Source: Microbacterium faecale (GTDB taxonomy: Bacteria; Actinomycetota; Actinomycetes; Actinomycetales; Microbacteriaceae). From it: a stretch of 64,000 nt of DNA. The DNA is taken from contig NZ_BMHO01000001.1 in the NCBI RefSeq assembly GCF_014640975.1, forward strand, positions 1,436,166 to 1,500,165. The letters are read 5' to 3'. How positions within the stretch are numbered: position 1 is the stretch's first letter; every line of letters starts with the position of its first letter. The notes under the pieces are model-generated. The model had not been told where the DNA came from. It saw only the letters and a program-made list of their open reading frames with translations, and did no database searches. Shown here one piece after another: positions 11,024 to 19,641 of the stretch. The position numbers were made by a program, and so were the translations under genes.

Positions 11024-12010
11024 ATGACAGTGCGTCTTCGCTCGCTGACCATCGCGTCCTTGGCCGTCGCTTCTCTCGCTCTTGCGGGGTGCGGCGGCGG
11101 TGAGTCGCCCGACGGCGACACCGAGACACCGGTGCCGTCAGCCGACGCGACGATCCCCGAAGATCTCTGCGACGCGGCCTCTCCAACAGGTGACGCGATC
11201 GAGAGCGTCGAGGTGACGGGCGAGTTCGGAGAATCCGCCGAGGCGACCTTCGATGCCCCGCTCGAGATCGAGGACTTCGAACGGTCGGTCGTCGTCGAGG
11301 GCGAGGGCGACGAGATCGAGGCCGGCGCGTACGTGCGCTACGCCGCGACGATCTACGACGCCGAGAGCGGGGAGGAGCTCGGCAGCGAGGGGTACGGCGA
11401 CGAGCAGACCGTGCCCATCAACGTCGAGACGAACAATGCCTTCGGCGCCGCCTTCGGGTGCGCGACGCCTGGCACCCGTGTCGTGTTCGCCTTCCCAGGC
11501 CAGCAGGGACAGGACGGCACAGCGGTGCCGTCGCAGCTGCTCGTGCTCGACCTCATCGACACCGTGCCGATGGCCGCGTCCGGTGAGCCGCGGGACGCGC
11601 CGGCGGGTTTCCCTGAGGTCGACGTCGCCGAGGACGGCACGCCGAGCGTCACCGTTCCCGACGGCCTCGAGGCTCCCGACGAGACGGAGGTCGCGACCCT
11701 CATCGAGGGCGACGGCACCACCGTCGAGGAGGATGACATCGTCGTCGTGCAGTATCAGGGAGTGCGCGCGTCCGACGGCACCGAGTTCGACTCCAGCTGG
11801 ACGCGCGGCGCCCCGATGCAGCCCACCCAGCTCAGCGGTCTCGTGACCGGCTTCCAGAAGGCGCTCGTCGGCCAGAGTGTCGGGTCACAGGTGATCGCCG
11901 TGATTCCGCCCGAGGAGGGCTACGGCGCCAGCGAGGGACACGAGCTGCAGGACGAGACGCTCATCTTCGTCGTCGACATCCTCTCGGCCACGCACCCCAC
12001 CGGCGAATAG
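11024..12010 (+). CDS. Lipoprotein FKBP-type peptidyl-prolyl isomerase
   Basis: Exported prolyl isomerase that helps proteins fold outside the membrane. The first 23 residues form a lipoprotein signal with lipobox LAGC (Cys23). A divergent first domain (residues about 60-180) is followed by a clear FKBP domain near the C-terminus: VVVQYQGVRASDGTEFDSSW, LVTGFQKALVGQSVGSQV, IPPEEGYG and LIFVVDIL. The two-domain layout is common in Microbacteriaceae. dxr begins 4 nt after its stop, so the two are probably co-transcribed. The region upstream (10901-11023) is a divergent promoter region shared with plsC. Confidence 0.9.
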   Translation: MTVRLRSLTIASLAVASLALAGCGGGESPDGDTETPVPSADATIPEDLCDAASPTGDAIESVEVTGEFGESAEATFDAPLEIEDFERSVVVEGEGDEIEAGAYVRYAATIYDAESGEELGSEGYGDEQTVPINVETNNAFGAAFGCATPGTRVVFAFPGQQGQDGTAVPSQLLVLDLIDTVPMAASGEPRDAPAGFPEVDVAEDGTPSVTVPDGLEAPDETEVATLIEGDGTTVEEDDIVVVQYQGVRASDGTEFDSSWTRGAPMQPTQLSGLVTGFQKALVGQSVGSQVIAVIPPEEGYGASEGHELQDETLIFVVDILSATHPTGE

Positions 12011-12014
12011 TCTC

Positions 12015-13094
12015 ATGCGCAAGGTCGTCGTCCTCGGATCCAGCGGGTCGATCGGCACGCAGGCGCTCGACGTCATCCGCCGAAACTCCGACCGCTTCAC
12101 GCTCGTCGGTCTCGCGACCGGATCGAACGCCGCAGTGCTCGCCGAACAGGCAGCCGAGTTCGGCGTCGAGCACACCGCGCTCGGCGCCGACGAAGCCGCG
12201 CAACTGGTGCGCGACGTCGACGCGGACGTCGTGCTCAACGGCATCACCGGATCCGTCGGCCTCGGACCAACGATCGCCGCGCTCGAGGCGGGACGCACGC
12301 TCGCGCTCGCGAACAAGGAGTCGCTCATCGTCGGCGGCACCCTCGTCACGTCGCTCGCGCGCGAGGGTCAGATCGTGCCGGTCGACTCCGAGCACTCGGC
12401 GATCGCGCAGGCGCTCCGCTCCGGCCGGACGAGCGAGGTGCGACGACTCGTGGTCACCGCCTCGGGCGGCCCCTTCCGAGGGCTCAGTCGAGACGAGCTC
12501 GAGCGCGTCACCCCCGCGCAGGCGTTGAAGCACCCCAACTTCTCGATGGGCCGGGTCATCACGACCAACTCCGCGACCCTCGTCAACAAGGGGCTCGAGG
12601 TGATCGAGGCCCACCTGCTGTTCGACGTGCCGTTCGGCCGCATCGAGGTCGTCGTGCACCCGCAGCAGCTGATCCATTCGATGGTCGAGTTCCACGACGG
12701 ATCCACGATCGCGCAGGCGGGGCCGCCGCGCATGCTCGTGCCGATCGCGCTCGGGCTATCGTGGCCCGATCGGCTCGAGGACGTCGACGCGCCGATCGAC
12801 TGGACGGCGGCTCAGAGCTGGGAATTCGCCCCGCTCGATGACGACGCGTTCCCCGCGGTGTCGCTCGCGCGACAGGTCGGCGAGGCCGCGCGCACGTTCC
12901 CGGCGGTGTACAACGCGGCGAACGAGCAGGCGGTCGACGCCTTCCACGAGGGGCGGATCCCGTTCACCGGCATCGTGGACGCGATCGCGCGGGTCGTCGA
13001 CGCGCACGAGGCGCCCGCGGAGCTCACGCTTGAGACGCTGGCCGAGGCCGAGCTCTGGGCTCGCCGCACCGCCGACGAACTGCTCGCGCGCTGA
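12015..13094 (+). CDS. dxr: 1-deoxy-D-xylulose 5-phosphate reductoisomerase
   Basis: Second enzyme of the MEP pathway to isopentenyl diphosphate: NADPH-dependent rearrangement and reduction of DXP to 2-C-methyl-erythritol 4-phosphate. The Rossmann motif GSSGSIG is at residues 8-14; LANKESLIVGG, PVDSEHSAI, SGGPFRG and KHPNFSMG are the metal- and substrate-binding blocks. The 359-residue length is on the short side but complete. The next enzyme visible in this pathway, ispG, is about 10 kb downstream, with the Mur ligase and site-2 protease genes directly following, an arrangement common in Actinobacteria. Confidence 0.96.
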   Translation: MRKVVVLGSSGSIGTQALDVIRRNSDRFTLVGLATGSNAAVLAEQAAEFGVEHTALGADEAAQLVRDVDADVVLNGITGSVGLGPTIAALEAGRTLALANKESLIVGGTLVTSLAREGQIVPVDSEHSAIAQALRSGRTSEVRRLVVTASGGPFRGLSRDELERVTPAQALKHPNFSMGRVITTNSATLVNKGLEVIEAHLLFDVPFGRIEVVVHPQQLIHSMVEFHDGSTIAQAGPPRMLVPIALGLSWPDRLEDVDAPIDWTAAQSWEFAPLDDDAFPAVSLARQVGEAARTFPAVYNAANEQAVDAFHEGRIPFTGIVDAIARVVDAHEAPAELTLETLAEAELWARRTADELLAR

Positions 13095-13152
13095 GCGAAC
13101 GTCGCGGCGCTCATTCAGCCGTTCCCTGCCCCCTGCGTGAGACGATGGCGGC

Positions 13153-14763
13153 GTGATCGAGACGCCTCACATCCGCCGCACACCACCCGTGATGCTGCGC
13201 CCCGAGCGGCCCACCGCCAGCCGCCTCACTGACCTTGCCGACCACGTGGGCGGCACCGCCACCTCGGACGTCGACGTGACCGGCGTGACGGTGTCCTCGA
13301 CGGATCTCGTTCCCGGCGATCTGTTCGTGGCGATCCGCGGCGCGAACCGTCACGGTGCCGAATTCGCGGCCGACGCCGCCCGCAACGGCGCCTCTGCGAT
13401 CCTCACCGACTCCGACGGCGCCGAGATCGCGAGCGGCTCCGGGCTGCCGGCGCTCGTCGTCGCGGATCCGCGCGGCGTGCTGGGCGACGTCGCGATGGCC
13501 GTCTACCGGACGGGTCCGGAAGACGAGCTGCCCCTGCTGCTGGCGACGACCGGCACGAACGGCAAGACGAGCGTCACGCACCTGCTCGAAGGCATGCTCA
13601 CTCAGATCGGCGTCGTTTCCGGTGCCTCGACCTCGGCCGAGCGCGTCGTGGCCGACGAGCGCGTCGTCGCTGGACTGACGAGTCCAGAGGCGAGCGAACT
13701 CCACGCCCTGATGGGGCGCATGCGGGAACGCGACGTTGAGGCGTTCGCCGTCGAGGTGAGCGCGCAGGCGGTCACCCGCCGTCGCGTCGAGAAGGTGATC
13801 TGGGACGTCATCGGATTCACGAACCTCACGCATGAGCACCTCGACGACTACGGCGACATGGAGACGTATTACCGCGCGAAGGCGCCGCTGTTCACATCAG
13901 CTCGCAGTCGACGTGCGGTCATCTCGCTCGACTCGGCGGCCGGAGACCGCATCGCCTCCGAGGCGGACATCCCGGTCACGACGATCGCCACCTTCGGTAT
14001 CGCCACACCCACCGCGTACGATCACGCGCACTGGCACGTCGAGGTCACGTCGGAGCAGCAGAGCGGAACCGGCTTCCGGCTGACCGGACCCGGCGGCCGC
14101 GTGCTCGAGACGATCGTGCCGGTCATCGGTGCGCACATGGCCGCCAACGCTGGTCTCGGCATCGTCATGATGCTCGAAGCGGGGTACGCCTGGGATCGCA
14201 TCGCGGCGGCGCTTGCGGACGGCATCCACGCGTGGGTGCCGGGGCGGACGCAGCTCGTCTCCGGATCCGACGGACCCGCCGTCTACGTCGACTTCGGGCA
14301 CACGCCGGACGCGTTCGAGAAGACCCTCGCGGCGGTGCGCCGCGTCACGCCCGGGAAGGTGCTGATGCTGTTCGGCGCCGACGGCGACCGCGACACCACC
14401 AAACGCGCCGACATGGCGCGCGCGGCCGTCGCCGGCAGCGACATCACGGTGATCACCGACCACCATCCGCGCCACGAAGACGCCGCGTCGATCCGCGCGA
14501 CCCTGATGAACGCCGCGCGTGCCGCGGATCCGGATCACGAGCTGCACGAGGTCTCGCCGCCCGAGGCCGCGATCGTGACGGCCGTCTCGCTCGTCGGCGA
14601 CGGTGACGCGATCCTGTGGGCGGGACCGGGTCATCAGAACTATCGCGACATCGCGGGTGTGCAGTGGGGCTACTCGGCCCGCGAACTGTCGCGCCGAGCG
14701 CTCATCGCCGCCGGCTGGCCCGCCCCCGACAGGGTGTGGCCCAACCCCTATCTCGACGACTGA
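13153..14763 (+). CDS. MurE-like Mur ligase family protein
   Basis: ATP-dependent Mur ligase resembling UDP-MurNAc-tripeptide synthetase. It has an N-terminal MurE-type uridine-binding domain (SSTDLVPGDLFVAIRG), the P-loop TGTNGKTS at about 133-140, NLTHEHLDDYGDMETYYRAK and the C-terminal domain with DFGHTPDAFEKTL. In the position of the DNPR amino-acid-selectivity motif of MurE it has DHHPR (about 436-440). Length is 536 residues from GTG 13153; ATG 13192 is an alternative start and neither has a clear ribosome-binding site. It is outside a division/cell-wall cluster, so it may be a second, specialised MurE-type enzyme. The stop overlaps the next start (TGATG). Confidence 0.85.
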   Translation: MIETPHIRRTPPVMLRPERPTASRLTDLADHVGGTATSDVDVTGVTVSSTDLVPGDLFVAIRGANRHGAEFAADAARNGASAILTDSDGAEIASGSGLPALVVADPRGVLGDVAMAVYRTGPEDELPLLLATTGTNGKTSVTHLLEGMLTQIGVVSGASTSAERVVADERVVAGLTSPEASELHALMGRMRERDVEAFAVEVSAQAVTRRRVEKVIWDVIGFTNLTHEHLDDYGDMETYYRAKAPLFTSARSRRAVISLDSAAGDRIASEADIPVTTIATFGIATPTAYDHAHWHVEVTSEQQSGTGFRLTGPGGRVLETIVPVIGAHMAANAGLGIVMMLEAGYAWDRIAAALADGIHAWVPGRTQLVSGSDGPAVYVDFGHTPDAFEKTLAAVRRVTPGKVLMLFGADGDRDTTKRADMARAAVAGSDITVITDHHPRHEDAASIRATLMNAARAADPDHELHEVSPPEAAIVTAVSLVGDGDAILWAGPGHQNYRDIAGVQWGYSARELSRRALIAAGWPAPDRVWPNPYLDD

Positions 14764-16055
14764 TGACGGTCGTGCTGTTCGTCGTCGGCATCCTCGCGAT
14801 GCTGATCGGTCTCGCCGTGTCGATCGCGTTACATGAGCTCGGGCACATCCTGCCTGCGAAGGCCTTTGGCGTGCGCGTCGGACAGTACATGATCGGCTTC
14901 GGTCCCACCCTGTGGTCGAAGCAGGTCGGCGAGACCGAGTACGGTTTCAAGGCGCTGCCGCTCGGCGGGTTCATCTCGATCGCGGGAATGTATCCACCGA
15001 GCCCCGCGGCCGATGGACGGCGCAGGCGCGTGTGGTCGACGCTCGTGCAGGATGCGCGCGAGCAGAACGACGAGACGATCGCCGAGGCGGGAGATCGCAC
15101 GCTCTATCGCCAGGCGACATGGAAGCGCGTCGTGGTGATGCTCGGCGGCCCATTCATGAACTTCGTGCTCGCGATCGTCGCGTTCTCGGTGCTTCTCAGC
15201 GGCATCGGCGTCCAGCAGGCGACGGCGACGGTCGCGGAGGTGTCCGAGTGCGTGCTGCCGGCCGGATCCGCGCAGACGGAGTGCGCCGACGACGACCCCG
15301 CGACGCCCGCCGCCGAGGCGGGGCTGCGCCCTGGCGACACGATCACCGCGGTCGACGGATCCACCGTATCGAGCTTCGCGGAGGCGTCGGCCCTCATCCG
15401 TGAGCGACCCGATGAGACGATCGACGTCGACATCATCCGGGACCGAGAAGCCCGCACGCTGAGGGTCACGCCGATCCTCGCGGAGAACGAGTACGTCGAT
15501 TCAGACGGCGAGGTCGTCACCGACGACGTCGGCTTCGTCGGCTTCAGCCCGGTGTTCGAGCGCGTGCGTCAACCGGCGTGGGCTGGGGCGCAGGAAGCAG
15601 TGCGCAATACGGGTGCCGTCGCGGAGATCGTCGTTCAGTTGCCCGTGAAGCTGTACGACATCGCGGTCGACCTGGTCACGGGCGGGGAGCGGGATCCGGA
15701 CGGACCGATCAGCGTCGTGGGCGTCGGGCGCATCGCGGGCGAGGTCGCGGCCACCGAAGCGCCGATCGTGGATCGCGTCGCCGTGCTCGTGAACATCTTC
15801 GGAGCCCTCAATATCGCGCTGATGGTGTTCAACCTGATCCCGTTGCTGCCGCTCGACGGCGGTCACATCGTGATCGCGCTGTGGGATGGGCTGAAGCGCC
15901 TGTTCGCGCGGCTGACGGGACGCCCGGCGCCCAAGCCCGCGGACGCGACGCGCCTCGTGCCCATCACACTCGTGGTCGTCGTCCTCATGATCGCGATGGC
16001 AGCGCTGCTGTTCGCCGCCGACATCTTCAACCCCGTGGATCTTTTCGGGCGGTAG
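14763..16055 (+). CDS. Site-2 protease (M50, RseP/Rip1-type)
   Basis: Intramembrane zinc metalloprotease that cleaves membrane-spanning substrates such as anti-sigma factors. HELGH (residues 24-28) lies in the first membrane helix, and the second zinc ligand is in LLPLDGGH (Asp365). Between them are a membrane helix with GGPFMNFVLAIVAFSVLL, a PDZ domain (AGLRPGDTITAVDGSTVSSF) and the C-terminal helices. I start at ATG 14763, which shares its A with the stop of the Mur ligase gene, instead of the longer open frame upstream. Length is 430 residues. No sigma or anti-sigma gene is adjacent, so the substrate is unknown. Confidence 0.93.
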   Translation: MTVVLFVVGILAMLIGLAVSIALHELGHILPAKAFGVRVGQYMIGFGPTLWSKQVGETEYGFKALPLGGFISIAGMYPPSPAADGRRRRVWSTLVQDAREQNDETIAEAGDRTLYRQATWKRVVVMLGGPFMNFVLAIVAFSVLLSGIGVQQATATVAEVSECVLPAGSAQTECADDDPATPAAEAGLRPGDTITAVDGSTVSSFAEASALIRERPDETIDVDIIRDREARTLRVTPILAENEYVDSDGEVVTDDVGFVGFSPVFERVRQPAWAGAQEAVRNTGAVAEIVVQLPVKLYDIAVDLVTGGERDPDGPISVVGVGRIAGEVAATEAPIVDRVAVLVNIFGALNIALMVFNLIPLLPLDGGHIVIALWDGLKRLFARLTGRPAPKPADATRLVPITLVVVVLMIAMAALLFAADIFNPVDLFGR

Positions 16056-16076
16056 CGGGGAATTCGCCGTCGCTCG

Positions 16077-16496
16077 TCACGCGTAGTGCGGGTAGTCGGG
16101 ATAGCGGTACCCGACGGACCAGAAGGGCATGAAGCCGTAGTAGCTGACGGTGGCGGCGTAGTGGTCCGGCTCCGCGACCAGCGCAGGATCGTACGATGGC
16201 GCGCCGGCGACCTGATCGCGGCTCGGACCGATCCGCACGTCGTCCTCGGTGATGGAGGTGATGGCGTCCACGGGAATCAACGTGGTGTCCTTCCCCATCC
16301 CGAGGAAACCGCCGGACTCGACTTCCAGGAATCTCACCTTGCGCTCGTCGGCGTCGATGAGGAGCTCGCCGATCTTGCCGATATCGTTGCCACTGCTGTC
16401 TCTGACGTCGCGTCCACGGATGTCCTCTGCGACATCGGCGACGGTCTCGTCCGTCTCACCGAGCTTGATCAATCGACGGTCGGGTTCGGTACTCAT
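16077..16496 (-). CDS. PRC-barrel domain protein
   Basis: Small (139 aa) protein with one PRC-barrel domain: DIRGRDVRDSSGNDIGKIGELLIDADERKVRFLEVE, seen here as overlapping blocks around residues 25-70, then a Gly/Tyr-rich tail ending YRYPDYPHYA. PRC-barrel proteins are general stress or RNA/photosystem-associated; no specific role can be given. The ATG at 16496 has a perfect GGGAGGAG 7 nt upstream, so the 15 extra upstream codons that stay open are not part of it. It converges on the site-2 protease gene with only 21 nt between stops. Confidence 0.8.
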   Translation of the reverse strand: MSTEPDRRLIKLGETDETVADVAEDIRGRDVRDSSGNDIGKIGELLIDADERKVRFLEVESGGFLGMGKDTTLIPVDAITSITEDDVRIGPSRDQVAGAPSYDPALVAEPDHYAATVSYYGFMPFWSVGYRYPDYPHYA

Positions 16497-16613
16497 CGGA
16501 ATTCTCCTCCCTTGTGGCATCTTCGCGACCACGGTACTCACGCCGGCAGTTCCCGGGGGAGGGGCTTGACATCGTCTGCGGCGGTCCTCGCCTGTGGCGC
16601 GTGCGCGCGCACG

Positions 16614-16632
16614 TGTGAGCGCGTTGTGAGCG
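16614..16632 (+). promoter_or_regulatory. TGTGAGCG direct repeat, 11-bp phase (copy 1)
   Basis: TGTGAGCG occurs at 16614-16621 and again at 16625-16632, exactly 11 bp apart, about 97 nt before the lipoprotein start. The same arrangement is found before the next gene at 17251-17269. Eleven-bp-phased direct repeats are the usual operator form for OmpR-family response regulators; the regulator is unknown. Confidence 0.5.
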
Positions 16633-16728
16633 CGCCGTGGTCGACTGCGTCACGACGGCACGGGAGTCTCCTCCTGGCTCCTCCGGCCGTCGTCTCGCAG
16701 ATCTGTGTCGACCCGAAGGACGCTTACC

Positions 16729-17229
16729 ATGAAACGCACGATCGTGGCCCGGGGAATCGCAACCGCCGCGGCGGCCGGTCTCCTCACCGTCACCCTCACG
16801 GGGTGCTTCGCGAATCCGCTCGAGATGATCACCGGTGGATCCGATGATGGCGCGATCCCGAGCGGAGCAGACGAGCTCATTGAGGGAATCACGGGCGGAG
16901 GAGTGGACATCGAGTTCGGGAGCATGCCCGACAACTTCCCCGCGGAGGTCCCCGTGGTCTCTGATGACGTGCTCCAGAGCACCTCGATCAACTCCGACGA
17001 CGGCTCCGGGATGATGGTCGTCGTCTCCGATCCGCGTGGCTTCGATGAACTCGTGCAGCAGGTCCGTGGTGACTTCTCCGGCTGGGACGAGGTCATGTGG
17101 ACCGAGATGGGGGAGCTCGTCAACGGCACCTTCACCCTCGACGAGTCGCTCACCGTCCAGGTCGGCGTCGCCGAAGCGTCGGAGGGCGAGGACACGACCG
17201 TGTCGTACATGGTCTTCCTCGGCGAGTGA
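16729..17229 (+). CDS. Small exported lipoprotein, unknown function
   Basis: A 166-residue lipoprotein. The basic N-terminus MKRTIVARG and a hydrophobic segment lead to lipobox LTGC with Cys26. The mature part is acidic, about 140 residues, with a block around NFPAEVPVVSDDVLQSTSIN and a predicted alpha/beta end (VSYMVFLGE). Similar small lipoproteins occur widely in Microbacteriaceae, but I do not recognise a named family. GAAGGA 9 nt upstream supports ATG 16729 over an ATG 24 nt earlier. It shares an upstream TGTGAGCG repeat motif with the following leucine-rich-repeat gene, suggesting common control. Confidence 0.75.
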   Translation: MKRTIVARGIATAAAAGLLTVTLTGCFANPLEMITGGSDDGAIPSGADELIEGITGGGVDIEFGSMPDNFPAEVPVVSDDVLQSTSINSDDGSGMMVVVSDPRGFDELVQQVRGDFSGWDEVMWTEMGELVNGTFTLDESLTVQVGVAEASEGEDTTVSYMVFLGE

Positions 17230-17250
17230 TGCACGCCGTCGTTCGTGAGA

Positions 17251-17269
17251 TGTGAGCGGTGTGTGAGCG
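17251..17269 (+). promoter_or_regulatory. TGTGAGCG direct repeat, 11-bp phase (copy 2)
   Basis: TGTGAGCG at 17251-17258 and 17262-17269, again 11 bp apart, lies in the short gap between the lipoprotein and the leucine-rich-repeat gene, 57 nt before the proposed TTG start. It matches the pair at 16614-16632 in all 16 repeat positions and in spacing. Confidence 0.5.
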
Positions 17270-17326
17270 GCGCCTGCGACGGTGAGGCGCCGCGACACCG
17301 CAGCTGTGAAGAGAGGACGTGTCCAG

Positions 17327-19564
17327 TTGAGGACGAAGACCCACCCGCCAGCAGATGAGCCCGCACGCTCGATCAGAATGCCGCTCGCGGTCACCGCCGT
17401 GACGGCTCTGGCCGTGCTCGGTCTCGCGCCGGCGGCGCATGCCGATCCCGGGGACGAGATCTCCATGCCCGACGACGTGCTCCGGGAGTGCGTGAACACA
17501 GCGCTCTCGCAGAATCCGGCGGACCCGATCACCGAGGGCCAGGCGGCGGGACTGACGATCGTGAACTGCCAGAACGGCGCCGTGACGGATCTGACCGGTA
17601 TAGAACACATGACGTCGCTCCAGCAGGCGCACCTCGGCAACAACCCGGGGGTCACCGACCTGGCACCGCTTGAAGGGCTGGACCGCCTGTGGTCGGTCGC
17701 CATCAGCGGCACCGGCGTGGACGAGTCGGATCTCGAATCACTCGAGACACTGCCCGCCCTCGAGTATCTCGTCGTCTCGTCGAACGGCTTGACGGACGTG
17801 AGTTCGCTCGGGACACTCACGGGACTGCGCTTCCTCTACATCAACGACAACGACATCTCCGATGTCAGTCCGCTGGGAAATCTCACCGCATTGGAGCTCC
17901 TGCGGCTCGACACGAACGAGATCTCGGACGTCACGGCGCTGTCATCGCTGAGTAGCCTCGAGGAGCTGCACCTCCCGCATAACCATGTCGTCGATCTGAG
18001 CCCGCTCGCCGGGCTTCCCCTCACGACCTTCGGTGCGGTCGGTCAGACCGTCGACGTCGGAGACCTTCTCGTGGGCGCGGCCGAGCCCAACCCAGTGCGG
18101 GATCGCGCCGGCGCTCCCGTCGCGCTCGACGCCCGCTATGACGCGGGTGCGAACACGTTCACGCCCACGACCCTCGGCCTGGACAGCGTGGGGTGGGACG
18201 ATGGCAGCGACTTCAACGGAGAGCTGACGTTCACGGCGGTGGAGCAGTCGGCCATGCCAATCCACATGCCCGATGACGCGCTGCGCGCCTGCGTCAACTC
18301 CGAGCTTTCACAAGCTGCGGCCGCGGACATCACTGGGGCGCAGGCAGCGGGTGTCTCCGACCTGTACTGCGTCGATGCGGGGGTCGTGGATCTCGAGGGA
18401 ATCCAGCACCTGACCGGGATGTGGCAGGCGAATCTCGATGGCAACGAGATCGTCGATCTTGCACCGCTCGCCACCCTGGGCGGTCTCGAGGTGCTGTCGC
18501 TCAACGAGAACAGCATCGTGGATCTTGCACCGCTCGCCACCCTCGGGAGCCTCGACACGCTGTCGCTCAACGAGAACGACATCGTGGCTGTGCCGGAACT
18601 GCCAGCGAGCATCGAGCGACTCACCCTCAGCGAGAACGACATCGCTGATGTGTCGGGACTCGCGAACGTCACCGCGCTGACGGCGCTGTATCTCGAAGAC
18701 AACGAGCTCACCGACGTCTCGGCCCTGGGCAACCTGGCAAACCTCCAGCTGCTTGCGTTGGGCCACAACGAGATCACAGAGGTCCCCGTGCTCACGCCCG
18801 AACTGCGGCACCTGCAGCTCTCGGCGAACGAGATCGCCGACGTGTCGACGCTGTCGGGGCTCACGGGCCTCAACAGTCTCTACCTCGATCAGAACAGGAT
18901 CGCCGATGTGAGCCCCGTCAGGGACGGGGCGGGATTGGAGTTCTTCCTGGCGACAGGCCAGCAGGCCGACCTGGGCGACATCGTCATCGACGAGCAGGCC
19001 GACAACCCGGTGTTCGATCGTGCCGGCGCATCGGTCGCACTCGATGCGCTGTATGACGCCGGGTCGAACACCTTCACGCCCGACACGCTCGGCGCGGGAA
19101 GCGTCGGTTGGGACGACGGCGAAGCGTTCAGTGGAACGCTCGCGTTCACGGTCGTCGCGGCCGCTGCGGACCCGGACCCCGAGCCGAGCCCGGATCCCGA
19201 GCCGGATCCTGAGCCGTCGCCGGACCCTGATCCTGAGCCGAGTCCAGATCCCGAGCCGAGCCCTGATCCCGAGCCGAGCCCGGATCCTCAGCCCAGCCCG
19301 GATCCCGAGCCCAGCCCGGACCCCGAGCCGGGGCCTGACCCTGCGCCCAGCCCGGATCCCGCTCCGGAACCGGAATCGGGACCGAATCCCGAGCCGGAGC
19401 CGTCGGCGCAGCCGGGTCCCGAGTCCGACGACGATGACGAGAAGTTGGCGCCTACCGACGGAGACACGGTCTCGGCGCTCGTCGCCGGAGGAGCGTTCCT
19501 CGCGCTCGCCGGAGTCGGTGTGCTTCTGCTGACCCGGATCCGTCGCGGCGGCGAGGCGGTCTGA
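17327..19564 (+). CDS. Wall-type leucine-rich-repeat surface protein with duplicated modules
   Basis: Large exported protein (about 745 aa). A signal peptide ends near APAAHA. Two homologous modules follow. Each has a cap (MPDDVLRECVNTALSQ versus MPDDALRACVNSELSQ), SDS22/internalin-type 22-residue leucine-rich repeats, and a small beta domain with YDAGANTFTP / YDAGSNTFTP and SVGWDDG. A roughly 90-residue PDPEPS-rich wall spacer comes next. The end is LAPTDGD, a hydrophobic helix and the charged tail RIRRGGEAV, a sortase-signal layout in which the expected Gly of LAxTG is Asp. A 66-bp unit is tandemly repeated at about 18455-18586. I favour TTG 17327 (GAGAGGA 9 nt upstream); GTG 17306 and GTG 17282 are alternatives. 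A ligand or adhesion role is inferred. Confidence 0.85.
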   Translation: MRTKTHPPADEPARSIRMPLAVTAVTALAVLGLAPAAHADPGDEISMPDDVLRECVNTALSQNPADPITEGQAAGLTIVNCQNGAVTDLTGIEHMTSLQQAHLGNNPGVTDLAPLEGLDRLWSVAISGTGVDESDLESLETLPALEYLVVSSNGLTDVSSLGTLTGLRFLYINDNDISDVSPLGNLTALELLRLDTNEISDVTALSSLSSLEELHLPHNHVVDLSPLAGLPLTTFGAVGQTVDVGDLLVGAAEPNPVRDRAGAPVALDARYDAGANTFTPTTLGLDSVGWDDGSDFNGELTFTAVEQSAMPIHMPDDALRACVNSELSQAAAADITGAQAAGVSDLYCVDAGVVDLEGIQHLTGMWQANLDGNEIVDLAPLATLGGLEVLSLNENSIVDLAPLATLGSLDTLSLNENDIVAVPELPASIERLTLSENDIADVSGLANVTALTALYLEDNELTDVSALGNLANLQLLALGHNEITEVPVLTPELRHLQLSANEIADVSTLSGLTGLNSLYLDQNRIADVSPVRDGAGLEFFLATGQQADLGDIVIDEQADNPVFDRAGASVALDALYDAGSNTFTPDTLGAGSVGWDDGEAFSGTLAFTVVAAAADPDPEPSPDPEPDPEPSPDPDPEPSPDPEPSPDPEPSPDPQPSPDPEPSPDPEPGPDPAPSPDPAPEPESGPNPEPEPSAQPGPESDDDDEKLAPTDGDTVSALVAGGAFLALAGVGVLLLTRIRRGGEAV

Positions 19565-19571
19565 CATACCG

Positions 19572-19613
19572 CTCCGCCCCGGGGCCGTCGCGAGAGCGTG
19601 CCCCGGGGTGGAG
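19572..19613 (+). terminator. Strong hairpin between convergent genes
   Basis: A 14-bp stem (19572-19585 with 19600-19613, one G-T pair in the + strand RNA) around a 14-nt loop begins 8 nt after the leucine-rich-repeat gene stop. It can also serve the convergent oxidoreductase gene, which ends at 19642. Confidence 0.75.
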
Positions 19614-19641
19614 CTCTGCGCGAGCGGCCTCGGCGCCCGAG

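Noticed and set aside
19171..19430. Short-period repeat resembling a CRISPR or satellite
   Set aside because: It is the coding sequence of the Pro-Asp-Pro-Glu wall spacer. The period is 12-18 bp, in frame and without spacers.
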